Part shown: positions 1 through 10,839 of the stretch, piece by piece | How positions within the stretch are numbered: the stretch's first letter is position 1 | Layout of the letters: each line of letters opens with the position of its first letter | NCBI GenBank assembly: GCA_001544655.2 | Contig: FCOD02000018.1 | Span: forward strand, 1 to 64,000 | Length of the DNA: 64,000 nucleotides | From: Caballeronia turbans | GTDB taxonomy: Bacteria; Pseudomonadota; Gammaproteobacteria; Burkholderiales; Burkholderiaceae | Direction: 5' to 3' | Translations under genes and position numbers: made by a program | Notes under the pieces: model-generated | What the model saw: only the letters and a program-made list of their open reading frames with translations | What the model was told of the DNA's origin: nothing | Databases searched by the model: none

Positions 1-25
1 TAAATTGCGCGCTGTGCTTGCTCAT

Positions 26-70
26 AAAAAACACCCCAAGTCGTTGGACGGTTGTCCAACTTTTGGGGTG
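26..70 (-). terminator. Rho-independent terminator downstream of cytosine deaminase
   Basis: On the minus strand CACCCCAA pairs with TTGGGGTG and an inner GTTGGAC pairs with GTCCAAC, with short bulges between the two stems. The hairpin is followed by a run of six T. It lies 27 bases past the stop codon of the deaminase gene and is oriented to end that transcript. Confidence 0.8.
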
Positions 71-96
71 CAGTTCAATCCAGGGACCGGGGTTTT

Positions 97-1374
97 TTAT
101 CGCCTGTCGATCCTGAAATCGATCTCCGATGGCCGCCCTTCCAGCGCCAGCGACGCGCGAACGGCAGGGCTTCGGCTGATCACCTTGCCTCGTCGCACGA
201 CGGCCGTGCGCGCCGCCCGCAGGCGTATCGCTTCGATAGGATCGCGCGCGTCGAGCACGACGCAATCCGCGTTGCATCCGGTTTCGATGCCGTAACCTTC
301 CAGCCCGAGAATGCGCGCGGGATGCTTCGTCACCGCATCGAAGCAGGCGCGCATCGCATCGACGCCGGTCATCTGCGCGACGTGCAGACCCATGTGCGCG
401 ACTTCGAGCATGTCGCCGGAGCCGAGGCTGTACCACGGGTCCATCACGCAGTCATGGCCGAACGCGACCGTGATGCCGCCCGCCATCAGTTCGGGCACGC
501 GCGTCATGCCCCGTCGCTTCGGATACGTATCCGAGCGCCCTTGCAGCGTGATGTTGATGAGCGGATTTGCGATCGCCGCGACGCCCGCCTCGCGCATCAA
601 CGGAATGAGCTTGCTGACGTAGTAGTTGTCCATCGAATGCATCGACGTGAGATGCGAGCCGGTCACGCGGCCGTGCAGTCCGAGCCGATGCGTTTGCGCC
701 GCCAGCGTTTCGATGTGGCGCGACATCGGATCGTCGGATTCGTCGCAGTGCATGTCGACGCGCAAGCCCTGCTCCGCCGCGTATTCGCACAGGAGCTTCA
801 CCGATGCCGCGCCGTCGGCCATCGTGCGCTCGAAGTGCGGAATGCCGCCGACGACATCGACGCCCATCGCGATCGCGCGCTTCAGGTTGTCGAACGCGCC
901 CGCGCTGCGCAATACGCCGTCTTGCGGAAACGCGACGAGTTGCAGATCGAGATACGGTTTCACGCGACGCTTGACTTCGACGAGCGCTTCCACGGCCAGG
1001 AGGCGCGGATCGCAGACATCGACGTGAGAACGGATCGCGAGCAGCCCGCGCGCCACGGCCCAGTCGCAGTACTGCAACGCGCGCTCGACGAGCGCTTCCT
1101 GCGTGAGCTCGGGCTTCAGCTCGCCCCACAGCGCAATGCCTTCGAGCAGGGTGCCCGACGCATTCACGCGCGGCAATCCATAGGAAAGCGTCGCGTCCAT
1201 GTGGAAGTGCGCATCGACGAAAGGCGCGGTGACGAGCGAGCCGTTCGCATCGATTTCCTCTCGCGCGGTGGCCGCCAGATGCGGCTCGATCGCGGCAATA
1301 CGCCCCGCTTCCATGCCGATATCGTTAAGCCCGCGCGAGTTCGCGAGCGATGCGCGGCGAATGATCAAATCCAT
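97..1374 (-). CDS. codA: Cytosine deaminase-type amidohydrolase
   Basis: The 425-residue protein is a metal-dependent amidohydrolase of the cytosine deaminase family, expected to convert cytosine to uracil and ammonia in pyrimidine salvage. Visible metal and catalytic residues are the HFH pair at about 56-58, HCDE at 209-212, His241 and Asp308 in FGHD. Their order and spacing match E. coli CodA closely, and the length is that of the family. It lies 78 bases downstream of a nitrilase-fold gene on the same strand, so the two are probably cotranscribed, and a LysR gene diverges from that pair. The exact substrate (cytosine, isoguanine or a related ring) cannot be settled from sequence. No membrane segment or signal peptide is seen, so it should be cytoplasmic. 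Confidence 0.85.
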   Translation of the reverse strand: MDLIIRRASLANSRGLNDIGMEAGRIAAIEPHLAATAREEIDANGSLVTAPFVDAHFHMDATLSYGLPRVNASGTLLEGIALWGELKPELTQEALVERALQYCDWAVARGLLAIRSHVDVCDPRLLAVEALVEVKRRVKPYLDLQLVAFPQDGVLRSAGAFDNLKRAIAMGVDVVGGIPHFERTMADGAASVKLLCEYAAEQGLRVDMHCDESDDPMSRHIETLAAQTHRLGLHGRVTGSHLTSMHSMDNYYVSKLIPLMREAGVAAIANPLINITLQGRSDTYPKRRGMTRVPELMAGGITVAFGHDCVMDPWYSLGSGDMLEVAHMGLHVAQMTGVDAMRACFDAVTKHPARILGLEGYGIETGCNADCVVLDARDPIEAIRLRAARTAVVRRGKVISRSPAVRASLALEGRPSEIDFRIDRR

Positions 1375-1452
1375 GTGCGAAACCTCCGTCAGGCCGTTCG
1401 TCCGATGTGTTCGTCCGATTGTATCGGGACAGAAAAGCCGTGCGCGTTCGAT

Positions 1453-2340
1453 TCAGCGCATCACGCGATGGCGTCCGACCACAGCGAAACTGAGCGACAG
1501 CGAACCGCGCGGCATGGCGCGTTCCGGTTCGATCGCGAGCGGATAGGCGTTGCCCTGGCGCGCGAGCGGTTCATAAAGATCAGGACGGCGCGCGGCCAGC
1601 GCCTTGCGCCCTGCACTCGCCTCGGCCAACGATGGCCGCACGTCCGCGACGACGAGATGGTCATTGCCCGACGCACGACGAGCGAGCACGCGGCCGTCCG
1701 GGCCGGCGATCAGCGCCTCGTCGCCCGACGTGTGGCTGCACGCGATGAACATGCCGTTGTCGGCGGCGCGCGCGGCGAGCATCCCGCGATGCGTTCGATC
1801 GCCGCGCATCGGTGCGATGAGAAGCGTCGCGCCAAGGAGCGCGGTCATTCGCACGTTTTCGACGACGTCGTTGTCATCGCCGATCAGAATGCCGATGCGT
1901 GCGCAGAAGGGCGCATCGAACACGGTGAAGCGCTCACCGCTATGCAACCCGCGATGCGACGCATGCAGCTTGCGATGGCGCACGTGCGCGCCGCCCGGAA
2001 AGAGCATCGCATAGCTGTCGTAAAGGCGCCCGTCTTCGGTGCGCTCGATCCAGCCGACGCCCGCCGCGACGCCGGTATCGTCGACGGCGGCGGCGATCGC
2101 GCGGATCGAAGGGCCATCGAACGATTCGGCACGCGATGCGTCGTCCGGTACGCCGATGCTCAATTGCGGGAACACCACCAGCTGTACCTTCTGAAATGCG
2201 GCGTCGGCGATCAGCGCACGATGGCGCGCGGCATCGCCATGCTGTGAATCGAGCGCAGTCACGGCGATGCGAAACGAAGTGGCATCCAAGCGAGGCTCCG
2301 GAACAATCGAGTAGATGGCCTCATTGAACCGCTCGCACAT
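1453..2340 (-). CDS. Nitrilase-superfamily protein with degenerate catalytic triad
   Basis: This 295-residue protein has the carbon-nitrogen hydrolase fold, but two of the three invariant catalytic residues look replaced. The usual Glu in the 'FPE' motif is Gln (VVFPQ, Q59). The usual Cys in the 'CYD' strand is Gly (ILIGDDND, G154). The Lys in HRKLH (K124) is kept. The start at 2340 was chosen because it leaves a 57-base divergent gap to the LysR gene; longer extensions would run antisense through that gene. It precedes codA in a likely operon. By the known chemistry of the family it should not hydrolyse amides or nitriles through the standard Cys mechanism. It may be a binding or scaffold protein, or a decaying gene. 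Confidence 0.75.
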   Translation of the reverse strand: MCERFNEAIYSIVPEPRLDATSFRIAVTALDSQHGDAARHRALIADAAFQKVQLVVFPQLSIGVPDDASRAESFDGPSIRAIAAAVDDTGVAAGVGWIERTEDGRLYDSYAMLFPGGAHVRHRKLHASHRGLHSGERFTVFDAPFCARIGILIGDDNDVVENVRMTALLGATLLIAPMRGDRTHRGMLAARAADNGMFIACSHTSGDEALIAGPDGRVLARRASGNDHLVVADVRPSLAEASAGRKALAARRPDLYEPLARQGNAYPLAIEPERAMPRGSLSLSFAVVGRHRVMR

Positions 2341-2397
2341 CGATAAGTAAAATGAATGTTTCGATCGATTCGATCGCCAGAAGGAATCGAATATCCG

Positions 2398-3297
2398 ATG
2401 GAACTGAAACTCCTGCGCGCCTTCCTCACCATCGCCGAACTGCGCCATTTCGGCCGCGCTGCCGAAGCCCTGCACCTCAGCCAGCCCGCGCTCAGCAAGC
2501 AGGTCGCCGCGCTCGAAGCGAGCCTCGGCGCGCGTCTGTTCGAACGCGGGCGCCACGGCGCGGATCTGACGGCGTTCGGCGCCGGCTTCATCGCCGATGC
2601 GCAAGCGCTGGTGCGCGATGCCGACGCCGTGCTCGTGCGCGCACGCGAAGCCGCGAGCGGTGCGCGCGGGTTTCTGCGCGTCGGCTTGTGCCTGTCGACG
2701 CTTACGCATGTGCCGAAGCTGATCGCGGAGTTCGGCGCGCTCAATCCGGGCGTGAGCATCACGCTGCACGATCTTTCGTCCCACGAGCAGACGCGCCGCA
2801 TCCTCGCGAACAAGCTCGATGTGGGATTCATGCGCATGCCCGCTAACGCCGGGCTTTCGGGCTTCACCGTACTCGATGAAACGCTCGCGCTCGCCGTGCC
2901 CGAGCACACGCGCTACAAACGTCTGCCCATGGACCTGAACGAACTGAACGAGCCGGGATTCATCGCGCTATCGCGAACGCGCGGGCCGGGTCTCGCCGCG
3001 CAGATCGATCGCTGGCGCGCCGGGCACGGCTTCGTGCCGCGCGTGATTCAGGAAGCGGACGACATTCAATCCGTCCTCGCATCCGTGGCGGGCGGCGTGG
3101 GCGCCGCGTTCCTGCCATCGCGTGCGCGATACCTGCTGCGCGATGCACGCGTGCTGACCTTGCGCGATCAGGCCGCGCGATGGCGCGTCGGCCTTGCATG
3201 GCAGGCCGAACGCGACGATACCGTCACGCACGGCTTCGTCGCGTTCATGAAAGCGCGCGTGAAGACATTGAAGGCGACCGCTACGCTCGACGCCTGA
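2398..3297 (+). CDS. LysR-family transcriptional regulator
   Basis: The 299-residue protein has an N-terminal winged helix-turn-helix (about residues 1-60, with HFGRAAEALHLSQPALSKQV typical of LysR regulators). A periplasmic-binding-like effector domain follows from about residue 90. It diverges from the nitrilase-like and deaminase genes with only 57 bases between starts, so it probably controls that operon and itself. The inducer is unknown; a pyrimidine-type compound is a guess from context. The start at 2398 gives the standard LysR N-terminus, while an in-frame start 42 bases upstream would add an atypical extension. Its 3' end overlaps the convergent acetyltransferase gene by 17 bases. 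Confidence 0.85.
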   Translation: MELKLLRAFLTIAELRHFGRAAEALHLSQPALSKQVAALEASLGARLFERGRHGADLTAFGAGFIADAQALVRDADAVLVRAREAASGARGFLRVGLCLSTLTHVPKLIAEFGALNPGVSITLHDLSSHEQTRRILANKLDVGFMRMPANAGLSGFTVLDETLALAVPEHTRYKRLPMDLNELNEPGFIALSRTRGPGLAAQIDRWRAGHGFVPRVIQEADDIQSVLASVAGGVGAAFLPSRARYLLRDARVLTLRDQAARWRVGLAWQAERDDTVTHGFVAFMKARVKTLKATATLDA

Positions 3298-3865
3298 GCT
3301 TCGCGAGAAGCATCGCTTTGACGCCGGGCCATTCGTCGTCGATGATCGAAAAGCGCACCGAGTTGCGCTTGCGGCCATCGGGCATGATGCGCTCGTGCCG
3401 CACGATGCCTTCCTGTTTCGCGCCAATGCCGAGTATCGCCGCCCGCGATGTCTCGTTGAGCTCGTCGGTGGAGAATTGCACGCGCACGCAGTTCATCGCT
3501 TCGAACGCGTGCGCGAGCAGCAGATATTTCGCTTCCGTGTTGATGCCGGTGCGCTGCGTCGATGCCGCGAGCCACGTATGGCCGATTTCGAGCTTGCGGT
3601 TCGCGCGATCGATCTTCCAGTAACGCGTGCTCCCGAGGACGCGCCCGCCATCGGCCTGCACGATTACGAAGGGCATCACCGTGCCGGCATCGCGACCCGC
3701 GAGCGCGGTGTCGAGGTAGCGGTCGATCGTGTCCTCATTCGGCACGACCGTCACGTTCAGATTCCAGAGCTCGCCATCGGCGGCGGCATCGAGCAAGGCG
3801 GCACGGTCATCGCGTTGCAGCGGGCGAAGCTGCACGCGTTGCCCGTTCAGGGTCGGTTGGCTCAT
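3281..3865 (-). CDS. GNAT-family N-acetyltransferase (RimJ/RimL type)
   Basis: The 194-residue protein has the RimJ/RimL-type GNAT layout: an N-terminal substrate-entry section (VQLRPLQRDD), a central strand with TRYWKID and LEIGHTWL, and a C-terminal FEAMNCVRVQFSTDELNETS acetyl-CoA region. This subfamily acetylates alpha-amino groups of ribosomal proteins or small molecules; the substrate cannot be read from sequence. The gene converges on the LysR gene with a 17-base overlap and stands alone between it and kdpE. It is probably an independent unit, since its start is separated from the kdpE stop by about 46 bases and kdpE is expected to belong to the kdp transcript. Confidence 0.75.
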   Translation of the reverse strand: MSQPTLNGQRVQLRPLQRDDRAALLDAAADGELWNLNVTVVPNEDTIDRYLDTALAGRDAGTVMPFVIVQADGGRVLGSTRYWKIDRANRKLEIGHTWLAASTQRTGINTEAKYLLLAHAFEAMNCVRVQFSTDELNETSRAAILGIGAKQEGIVRHERIMPDGRKRNSVRFSIIDDEWPGVKAMLLAKLRRRA

Positions 3866-3911
3866 CGACTGTCGGCAGGTTTGCGTTGAGACGACATCAT
3901 AATTCGCCGCG

Positions 3912-4607
3912 CTATCCGATGCCCGCGAGCCGATATCCGACGCCCGTCTCCGTCACGATATGCACGGGCTGCGCGGGGTCGCGCTCGAGCTTCTGCCGCA
4001 AATGCCCCATGTAGACGCGCAGGTAATGCGCGTTCCCGACGTGTTCCGGTCCCCACACTTCGCGCAACAACTGCCGATGCGTGAGCACGCAGCCCGCGTG
4101 ACGCATCAGCACAGTCAGGAGCCTGTATTCGATCGGCGTGAGGCGCACCGGCTGCCCTTCCCGCGTCACGAGCCGCTTGCCCAGATCGACGGCGATATCG
4201 CCGAAGCGAATCATCGGCGTCTCGTCCTGCGCCTGCGCGTTGCGCCGCAACTGCGCACGCATGCGCGCGAGCAGTTCGGGCACGCCGAAGGGCTTGGTCA
4301 GATAGTCGTCGGCGCCCGCATCGAGCGCGGCGACTTTCGTTTGCTCGCTCGTGCGCGCCGAGAGCACGATCACCGGCGTGCGCGTCCAGCCGCGCAGCTC
4401 GCGGATCACGTCGATGCCGTCCGCGTCCGGCAAGCCGAGATCGATCACGATCAGATCGGGCTTGCGCGTCGCGGCTTCGCGCAGGCCGGCCGCGGCCGTA
4501 TCGGCTTCGATCGCCGTCATGCCGTGCGCATGCAGCGTCGCGCGCACGAAGCGGCGAATCTGCGGATCGTCCTCGATGACGACGACCGATACGGCCGCAT
4601 CAGGCAT
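3912..4607 (-). CDS. kdpE: Two-component response regulator KdpE
   Basis: The 231-residue protein is an OmpR-family response regulator. The receiver has an acidic pair at Asp13/Asp14, phosphoacceptor Asp56 in VIDLGLPDADG and Lys105. A winged-helix DNA-binding domain follows from about residue 135 (LTPIEYRLLTVLMRHAGCV). It activates the kdpFABC potassium-uptake operon when phosphorylated by KdpD. The start at 4607 overlaps the kdpD stop by 8 bases, giving translational coupling; longer in-frame extensions would run deep into kdpD. A candidate KdpE box sits upstream of the kdp operon at 12901-12922. Confidence 0.93.
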   Translation of the reverse strand: MPDAAVSVVVIEDDPQIRRFVRATLHAHGMTAIEADTAAAGLREAATRKPDLIVIDLGLPDADGIDVIRELRGWTRTPVIVLSARTSEQTKVAALDAGADDYLTKPFGVPELLARMRAQLRRNAQAQDETPMIRFGDIAVDLGKRLVTREGQPVRLTPIEYRLLTVLMRHAGCVLTHRQLLREVWGPEHVGNAHYLRVYMGHLRQKLERDPAQPVHIVTETGVGYRLAGIG

Positions 4608-7389
4608 CGCCCGCTCCCGGCGTCGCCGCCTTCGATTCGATATCTTCATCGGGCGGCACGTCTTCCGGCGGCGCATCGTCGGCCGGCAGCGTGAACCAGA
4701 AGCGCGCGCCCTGTATGCGTCCGTTCGCGTCCTCACGATTTCCCGCCCCGATCTGCCCGCCATGCGCCTCGACGATCGCGCGGCAGATCGCGAGACCGAG
4801 CCCGATGCCCGGCTGCGCCGATTCCTTCTCGCCGCGCGTGAACTTGTCGAAGAGACGGGTCTGCATGCCGGACGGCACCCCCGGGCCTTCATCGTCGATG
4901 CACACCCGCACGAAGCGCGCATCGCCGTCGTGCTCCAGCGCGGCGCTGATGTGTATCGGTGTCCCCGGCGGCGTGTACTTCGCGGCGTTTTCCAGCAGAT
5001 TCGCGAAGAGACGCTCCATCAGCACCGCGTCGAGCTGCAGAAGCGGCAGATCGGCGGGCACGCGCACTTGCACGGCGCGTCTTGCGAGCACGCGGCGCGA
5101 GGTCGCGAGCGCCGCGCCCACGGTCTCCTCGAGCATCGACCATTGGCGGTTCAGGCGAATCGCGCCCGCTTGCAGGCGCGCCATGTCGAGCAGATTCGTC
5201 ACGAGCCCGCTCATGCGCAGCGCTTCCTCGTGGATCGCGTGCACGAGTTCCTGCGCCTCATCCGCGCCGCCTCCGGCTTCGCGCGCCCGTTCCTCCAGCA
5301 CCGAAGCGAAGCCGACGATCGAGGTGAGCGGCGTGCGCAGATCGTGCGAGATCGCGGACAGGAGCGAGTTGCGCAAGCGCTCCGATTCCATGTTGACGAG
5401 CGCGTCCTGCGCGATCTCGACGTAATGCACACGCTCCAGCGCGAGCGCGATCTGCGACGCGAACGTCTCGATCATGCGGCGCTGCTCGGGCACCGCGAGT
5501 TCGGCCTCGCGCTCGGTCGCAAGCGCGAGCACGCCGCGCGTGCGCATCGGCGCTTTCAGCGGCAGATAGAGCGCCTGACTCGCGGGCAAGGTTTCGGTGC
5601 CGCGGCCCGCGGGCTTCTGCTGGTCGTAGACCCATTGCGCGATGTCGAGATCGAGACGCGCGGCGTCGAGCGTTACATCCGGATTCGGCTCGCCCACTTT
5701 CTGCCGCACTTTTTCGGCGGCGTCGGGCAACAGCATCGCGACCTTCGACTGAAACACCTCCGCGACGTGACGCGTGCCGATTTCGATGATCTGCTCGGTC
5801 ATCAATGCGGCGCCGAGTTCCCTGGTCATCGCGTACATTGCGCCGGTGCGGCGTTCGCGCTGCGACGCGATGCGCGCCTCGCGCCGCAGGCTCGACGTCA
5901 GATGGCTGATCGTGAGCGAGGTCAGCAGCATCACGATGAAGGTCAGCAGATACTGCGTGTCCGTCACGGAGAAAGACAGCTCGGGCGGCACGAAGAAAAA
6001 ATCGAACGCGGCGACGGAAAGGAACGACAGCATCACGCCCGGCCCGCGCCCGAGGCGCACCGCTGCGAAGATCACGCCGAGCAGGTACAGCATCACGAGA
6101 TTCGTGAGCGCGAACCGATGCGCGGCCAGCATGTCGGCGACGAGCGTGATGGCGCCGCCGATCGCGAGCGCGACGACATAGGCGCGCGGCGGCGAGTGCG
6201 CGCCGTCGCGCCAGATGCCGAACGCCTGCGCGAGCGTGCGGCGTCGCTCGTCGCGGGCGCCGGTCGAAACGAGCGTCACGTCGATATCCGAGCCCTGCCG
6301 GATGATGCGCTCGCTGACCGGCCGCGCGAACACGCGCCGCCATCCTTCACTCGCCGATGCGCCCGCGACGAGCTTCGACACGTTGCGCATGTGCGCATAG
6401 TCGATGAGCGTCGCGGCGGCATCGGCGCCGTCGAGCGTCACCGTTTCCGCGCCGAGTTCGGAGGCGAGCTTGAGCGCATCGAGCGTGCGGCGGCGGATGT
6501 CGTCGGACAGGCGTTGCAGCTTCGGCGTTTCGACGTAGACGGCGAGCCAGTCGGCCTTGAGCGCAGCGGCGAGCCGCGCCGCCGCGCGCACGAGCGTCGC
6601 GCTTTCCGGTCCCGGCCCGACGCACGCGATGAGCCGCTCGCGCGCGCGCCAGATGCGTTCGATCGACTGATCGGCGCGATATTCGCGCATCTGCGCATCG
6701 ACGCGGTCCGCCGTGCGGCGCAACGCGAGCTCGCGCAGCGCGATCAGGTTGCCTTTGCGAAAGAAGTTGCGCACCGCGTGCTCGGCTTGCTGCGGCAGAT
6801 AGACCTTGCCTTCGCGCAGACGGTCGAGCAGTTCTTCGGGCGGAAGATCGACGAGCGTGACTTCATCGGCGAGATCGAAGATGCGGTCGGGCACGGTCTC
6901 CCAGACGCGAATGCCGGTGATGCGGCCCACGATGTCGTTCAGGCTTTCGAGGTGCTGGACGTTGACGGTCGTGTAGACGTCGATGCCCGCGTCGAGCAGT
7001 TCCTGCACGTCCTGCCAGCGCTTCATGTGGCGCGAGCCTTGCACGTTCGAATGTGCGAGTTCGTCGACGAGGATGAGTTGGGGCTTTCTTGCCAGGGCTG
7101 CGTCGAGGTCGAATTCGGCGAGCAGACGGCCGCGGTACTCGATGCGCGCAGGCGGGAATGTTTCGAGCCCTTCGAGCAGGGCGAGGGTTTCCTTGCGGCC
7201 ATGCGTTTCGACCACGCCGACGACGACTTCCACGTTCTCGTCGCGGCGGCGGCGCGCGGCCTGGAGCATCGCGAAGGTTTTGCCTACGCCGGCTGAGGCG
7301 CCGAAGAAGATCTTCAGCCTTCCGCGCTGGCGTTTTTCTTCGTCGCGGTGGAGTTTGTCGAGGAGTTCGTCGGGGGTTGGGCGGGGCAT
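4600..7389 (-). CDS. kdpD: Osmosensitive potassium-channel sensor histidine kinase KdpD
   Basis: The 929-residue protein has the full KdpD layout. An N-terminal KdpD domain carries Walker A GASAGVGKT (about 30-38) and the DELAHSN segment. A universal-stress-protein-like domain (about 250-370) follows, then four membrane helices (about 400-500, DUF4118), a GAF-like region, and a kinase core with phosphoacceptor His682 in AISHDLRTPLTS and a C-terminal ATPase domain (DDEGPGVP, GLGLAICRAIVEAHGG). It senses potassium limitation or osmotic state at the inner membrane and phosphorylates KdpE. Unlike in E. coli, it is separated from kdpC by about 700 bases holding a long inverted repeat, so its transcription may be partly independent of kdpFABC. 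Confidence 0.94.
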   Translation of the reverse strand: MPRPTPDELLDKLHRDEEKRQRGRLKIFFGASAGVGKTFAMLQAARRRRDENVEVVVGVVETHGRKETLALLEGLETFPPARIEYRGRLLAEFDLDAALARKPQLILVDELAHSNVQGSRHMKRWQDVQELLDAGIDVYTTVNVQHLESLNDIVGRITGIRVWETVPDRIFDLADEVTLVDLPPEELLDRLREGKVYLPQQAEHAVRNFFRKGNLIALRELALRRTADRVDAQMREYRADQSIERIWRARERLIACVGPGPESATLVRAAARLAAALKADWLAVYVETPKLQRLSDDIRRRTLDALKLASELGAETVTLDGADAAATLIDYAHMRNVSKLVAGASASEGWRRVFARPVSERIIRQGSDIDVTLVSTGARDERRRTLAQAFGIWRDGAHSPPRAYVVALAIGGAITLVADMLAAHRFALTNLVMLYLLGVIFAAVRLGRGPGVMLSFLSVAAFDFFFVPPELSFSVTDTQYLLTFIVMLLTSLTISHLTSSLRREARIASQRERRTGAMYAMTRELGAALMTEQIIEIGTRHVAEVFQSKVAMLLPDAAEKVRQKVGEPNPDVTLDAARLDLDIAQWVYDQQKPAGRGTETLPASQALYLPLKAPMRTRGVLALATEREAELAVPEQRRMIETFASQIALALERVHYVEIAQDALVNMESERLRNSLLSAISHDLRTPLTSIVGFASVLEERAREAGGGADEAQELVHAIHEEALRMSGLVTNLLDMARLQAGAIRLNRQWSMLEETVGAALATSRRVLARRAVQVRVPADLPLLQLDAVLMERLFANLLENAAKYTPPGTPIHISAALEHDGDARFVRVCIDDEGPGVPSGMQTRLFDKFTRGEKESAQPGIGLGLAICRAIVEAHGGQIGAGNREDANGRIQGARFWFTLPADDAPPEDVPPDEDIESKAATPGAGDA

Positions 7390-7478
7390 GGTTCTGGTTT
7401 TTTGCTTCGCTTTGCTTTGGTTTGCTTCGGTTTGCTCGGGCTTCTATGGAATCCTGTGTTCGTGTCGGTCGATTGGCT

Positions 7479-7652
7479 CTGCCCCTGTGCGGGGCGGCAG
7501 TCACTTTCTTTGCTGCTGCAAAGAAAGTAACCAAAGAAAGCAGCTCGAGACGCCCGCGGTCACACGCAGTTTGGCCATGCTTGCCAGCCCATCGTGGGCT
7601 GCCTAAGTGTCTCCCTCATAGGCCCAACCGGGCTTGGCTCGCGCACGGTCTG
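7479..7652 (+). repeat. Left arm of a long inverted repeat between kdpD and kdpC
   Basis: This roughly 174-base arm is nearly identical to the reverse complement of 7868-8040, with a 215-base spacer between the arms. It contains a nested 11-bp perfect hairpin at 7503-7528 (ACTTTCTTTGC pairing with GCAAAGAAAGT). The outer end begins CTGCCCCTGTGCGGGGCGGC. From memory, similar hairpin-plus-GCCGCCCCGCAC units occur in intergenic regions of Burkholderia-group genomes; this was not checked by search. Confidence 0.85.
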
Positions 7653-7867
7653 TCGCCTCGCACCGCTTCACTCACTGGCTCAGCGCCAAATGGCTCCAGC
7701 CCGCTTCGCGGCCGACCGGTCAATCGGGTTTGCCGAACCTTCTTTACTAACGCCTCCATCTCACTGCAAGTCAGACCGATGTTGTCCCTTGCATACCCTG
7801 CGGCAGCGCGTAGCGCTGTGCCGGCGCCATTTTGTGCTGAACCAGCGCGCTTGAACAACTAGCTTGT
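7653..7867. other. Spacer of the kdp inverted-repeat element
   Basis: The 215 bases between the two arms include most of a minus-strand frame (7616-7858, 80 codons) that begins near the right arm and ends inside the left arm. That frame has no recognisable domain and no clear ribosome-binding site, so it is not called as a gene. No transposase is present, so if the element is mobile it must be moved in trans. Confidence 0.5.
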
Positions 7868-8040
7868 CAGACCGTGTGCGATCCAAGCCCGATTAGTCTT
7901 GTGAGGGCGACACTTAGGCAGCCCACGATCGCCTGGCAAGCATGGCCAAACTGCGTGTGACCGCGGGCCTAACAAGCTGCTTTCTTTGGTTACTTTCTTT
8001 GCAGCAGCAAAGAAAGTGACTGCCGCCCCGCACAGGGGCA
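7868..8040 (-). repeat. Right arm of the long inverted repeat between kdpD and kdpC
   Basis: This is the partner of 7479-7652 in opposite orientation, matching over essentially its whole length with scattered differences. Its own nested hairpin lies at 7992-8017. Because kdpC transcription runs towards it, this arm is the first structured RNA met after the kdpFABC message and could end or stabilise that message. A poly-A tract on the plus strand at about 8076-8085 lies between it and the kdpC stop. Confidence 0.85.
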
Positions 8041-8086
8041 GTGCTAATAAACCAAAAACAAAACGGGATCCGGCAAAAAAAAAACC

Positions 8087-8677
8087 CTACCGCCCCACGT
8101 GCTTCTCATCCAAATCAAGATTCAATTTAAGCACATTCACCCTGGGCTCTCCGAGCAAACCAAACTGCCGCCCGCTCGTGGCCCGAGCGACAATCGCCTC
8201 GACCTCCGCCACCGACATCCCGCGCTCCTTCGCAACGCGAGGAACCTGATAAGCCGCGGCAGCAGGACTGATATCCGGATCGAGCCCGCTCCCCGACGAA
8301 GTCACGAGATCGACAGGCACGGCAGCCCGATTGCCCGGATCGAGCTCATGCAACGCGGCGATCCGCGCCTTGACCTCATCGGCGAGCGCGGGATTCGTCG
8401 GCCCGAGATTCGAGCCGCCGGAATTCCCGGCGTTATACGGATTCGGCGTCGTCGCCGACAAACGGCCCCAGAAATACCCAGGCGCATCGAACTGCTGTCC
8501 GATGATCGCCGAGCCGATCACCTTGCCATCGCGCTCGATCAGACTGCCATTGGCCTGATGCGAAAACGCCGCCTGTCCGATCGCGGTCACGACCGCCGGA
8601 TACACCACGCCCGTCACGACGCTCAACGCGACGAACAACACCAGCATGGGACGCAAAAAGCTCTTCATGATGTACAT
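8087..8677 (-). CDS. kdpC: Potassium-transporting ATPase subunit KdpC
   Basis: The 196-residue protein has one N-terminal membrane helix (about residues 7-30, [20 protein letters not shown]) and the conserved KdpC periplasmic domain, including [17 protein letters not shown] and [15 protein letters not shown]. It is the accessory subunit that stabilises the KdpFABC complex in the inner membrane. The gene starts 19 bases after the kdpB stop and is the last gene of the pump operon. Length is normal for the family, with no damage seen. Confidence 0.94.
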   Translation of the reverse strand: MYIMKSFLRPMLVLFVALSVVTGVVYPAVVTAIGQAAFSHQANGSLIERDGKVIGSAIIGQQFDAPGYFWGRLSATTPNPYNAGNSGGSNLGPTNPALADEVKARIAALHELDPGNRAAVPVDLVTSSGSGLDPDISPAAAAYQVPRVAKERGMSVAEVEAIVARATSGRQFGLLGEPRVNVLKLNLDLDEKHVGR

Positions 8678-8696
8678 GCCTCGATAAAAGATGCGG

Positions 8697-10826
<2,130 letters not shown>

Positions 10827-10839
10827 GCTGTTCCCGAAT

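Noticed and set aside
52-2247. 731-codon plus-strand open frame opposite the deaminase and nitrilase-like genes
   Set aside because: Arg/His/Ala-rich composition with no motif; it is the high-GC antisense shadow of two well-supported minus-strand genes.
4351-7296. 981-codon plus-strand open frame opposite kdpD and kdpE
   Set aside because: Low-complexity Arg/His/Asp-rich translation without domains, antisense to intact kdpDE.
7616-7858. 80-codon frame inside the kdp inverted repeat
   Set aside because: No ribosome site or domain, and it runs into one repeat arm; kept only as a note in the spacer entry.
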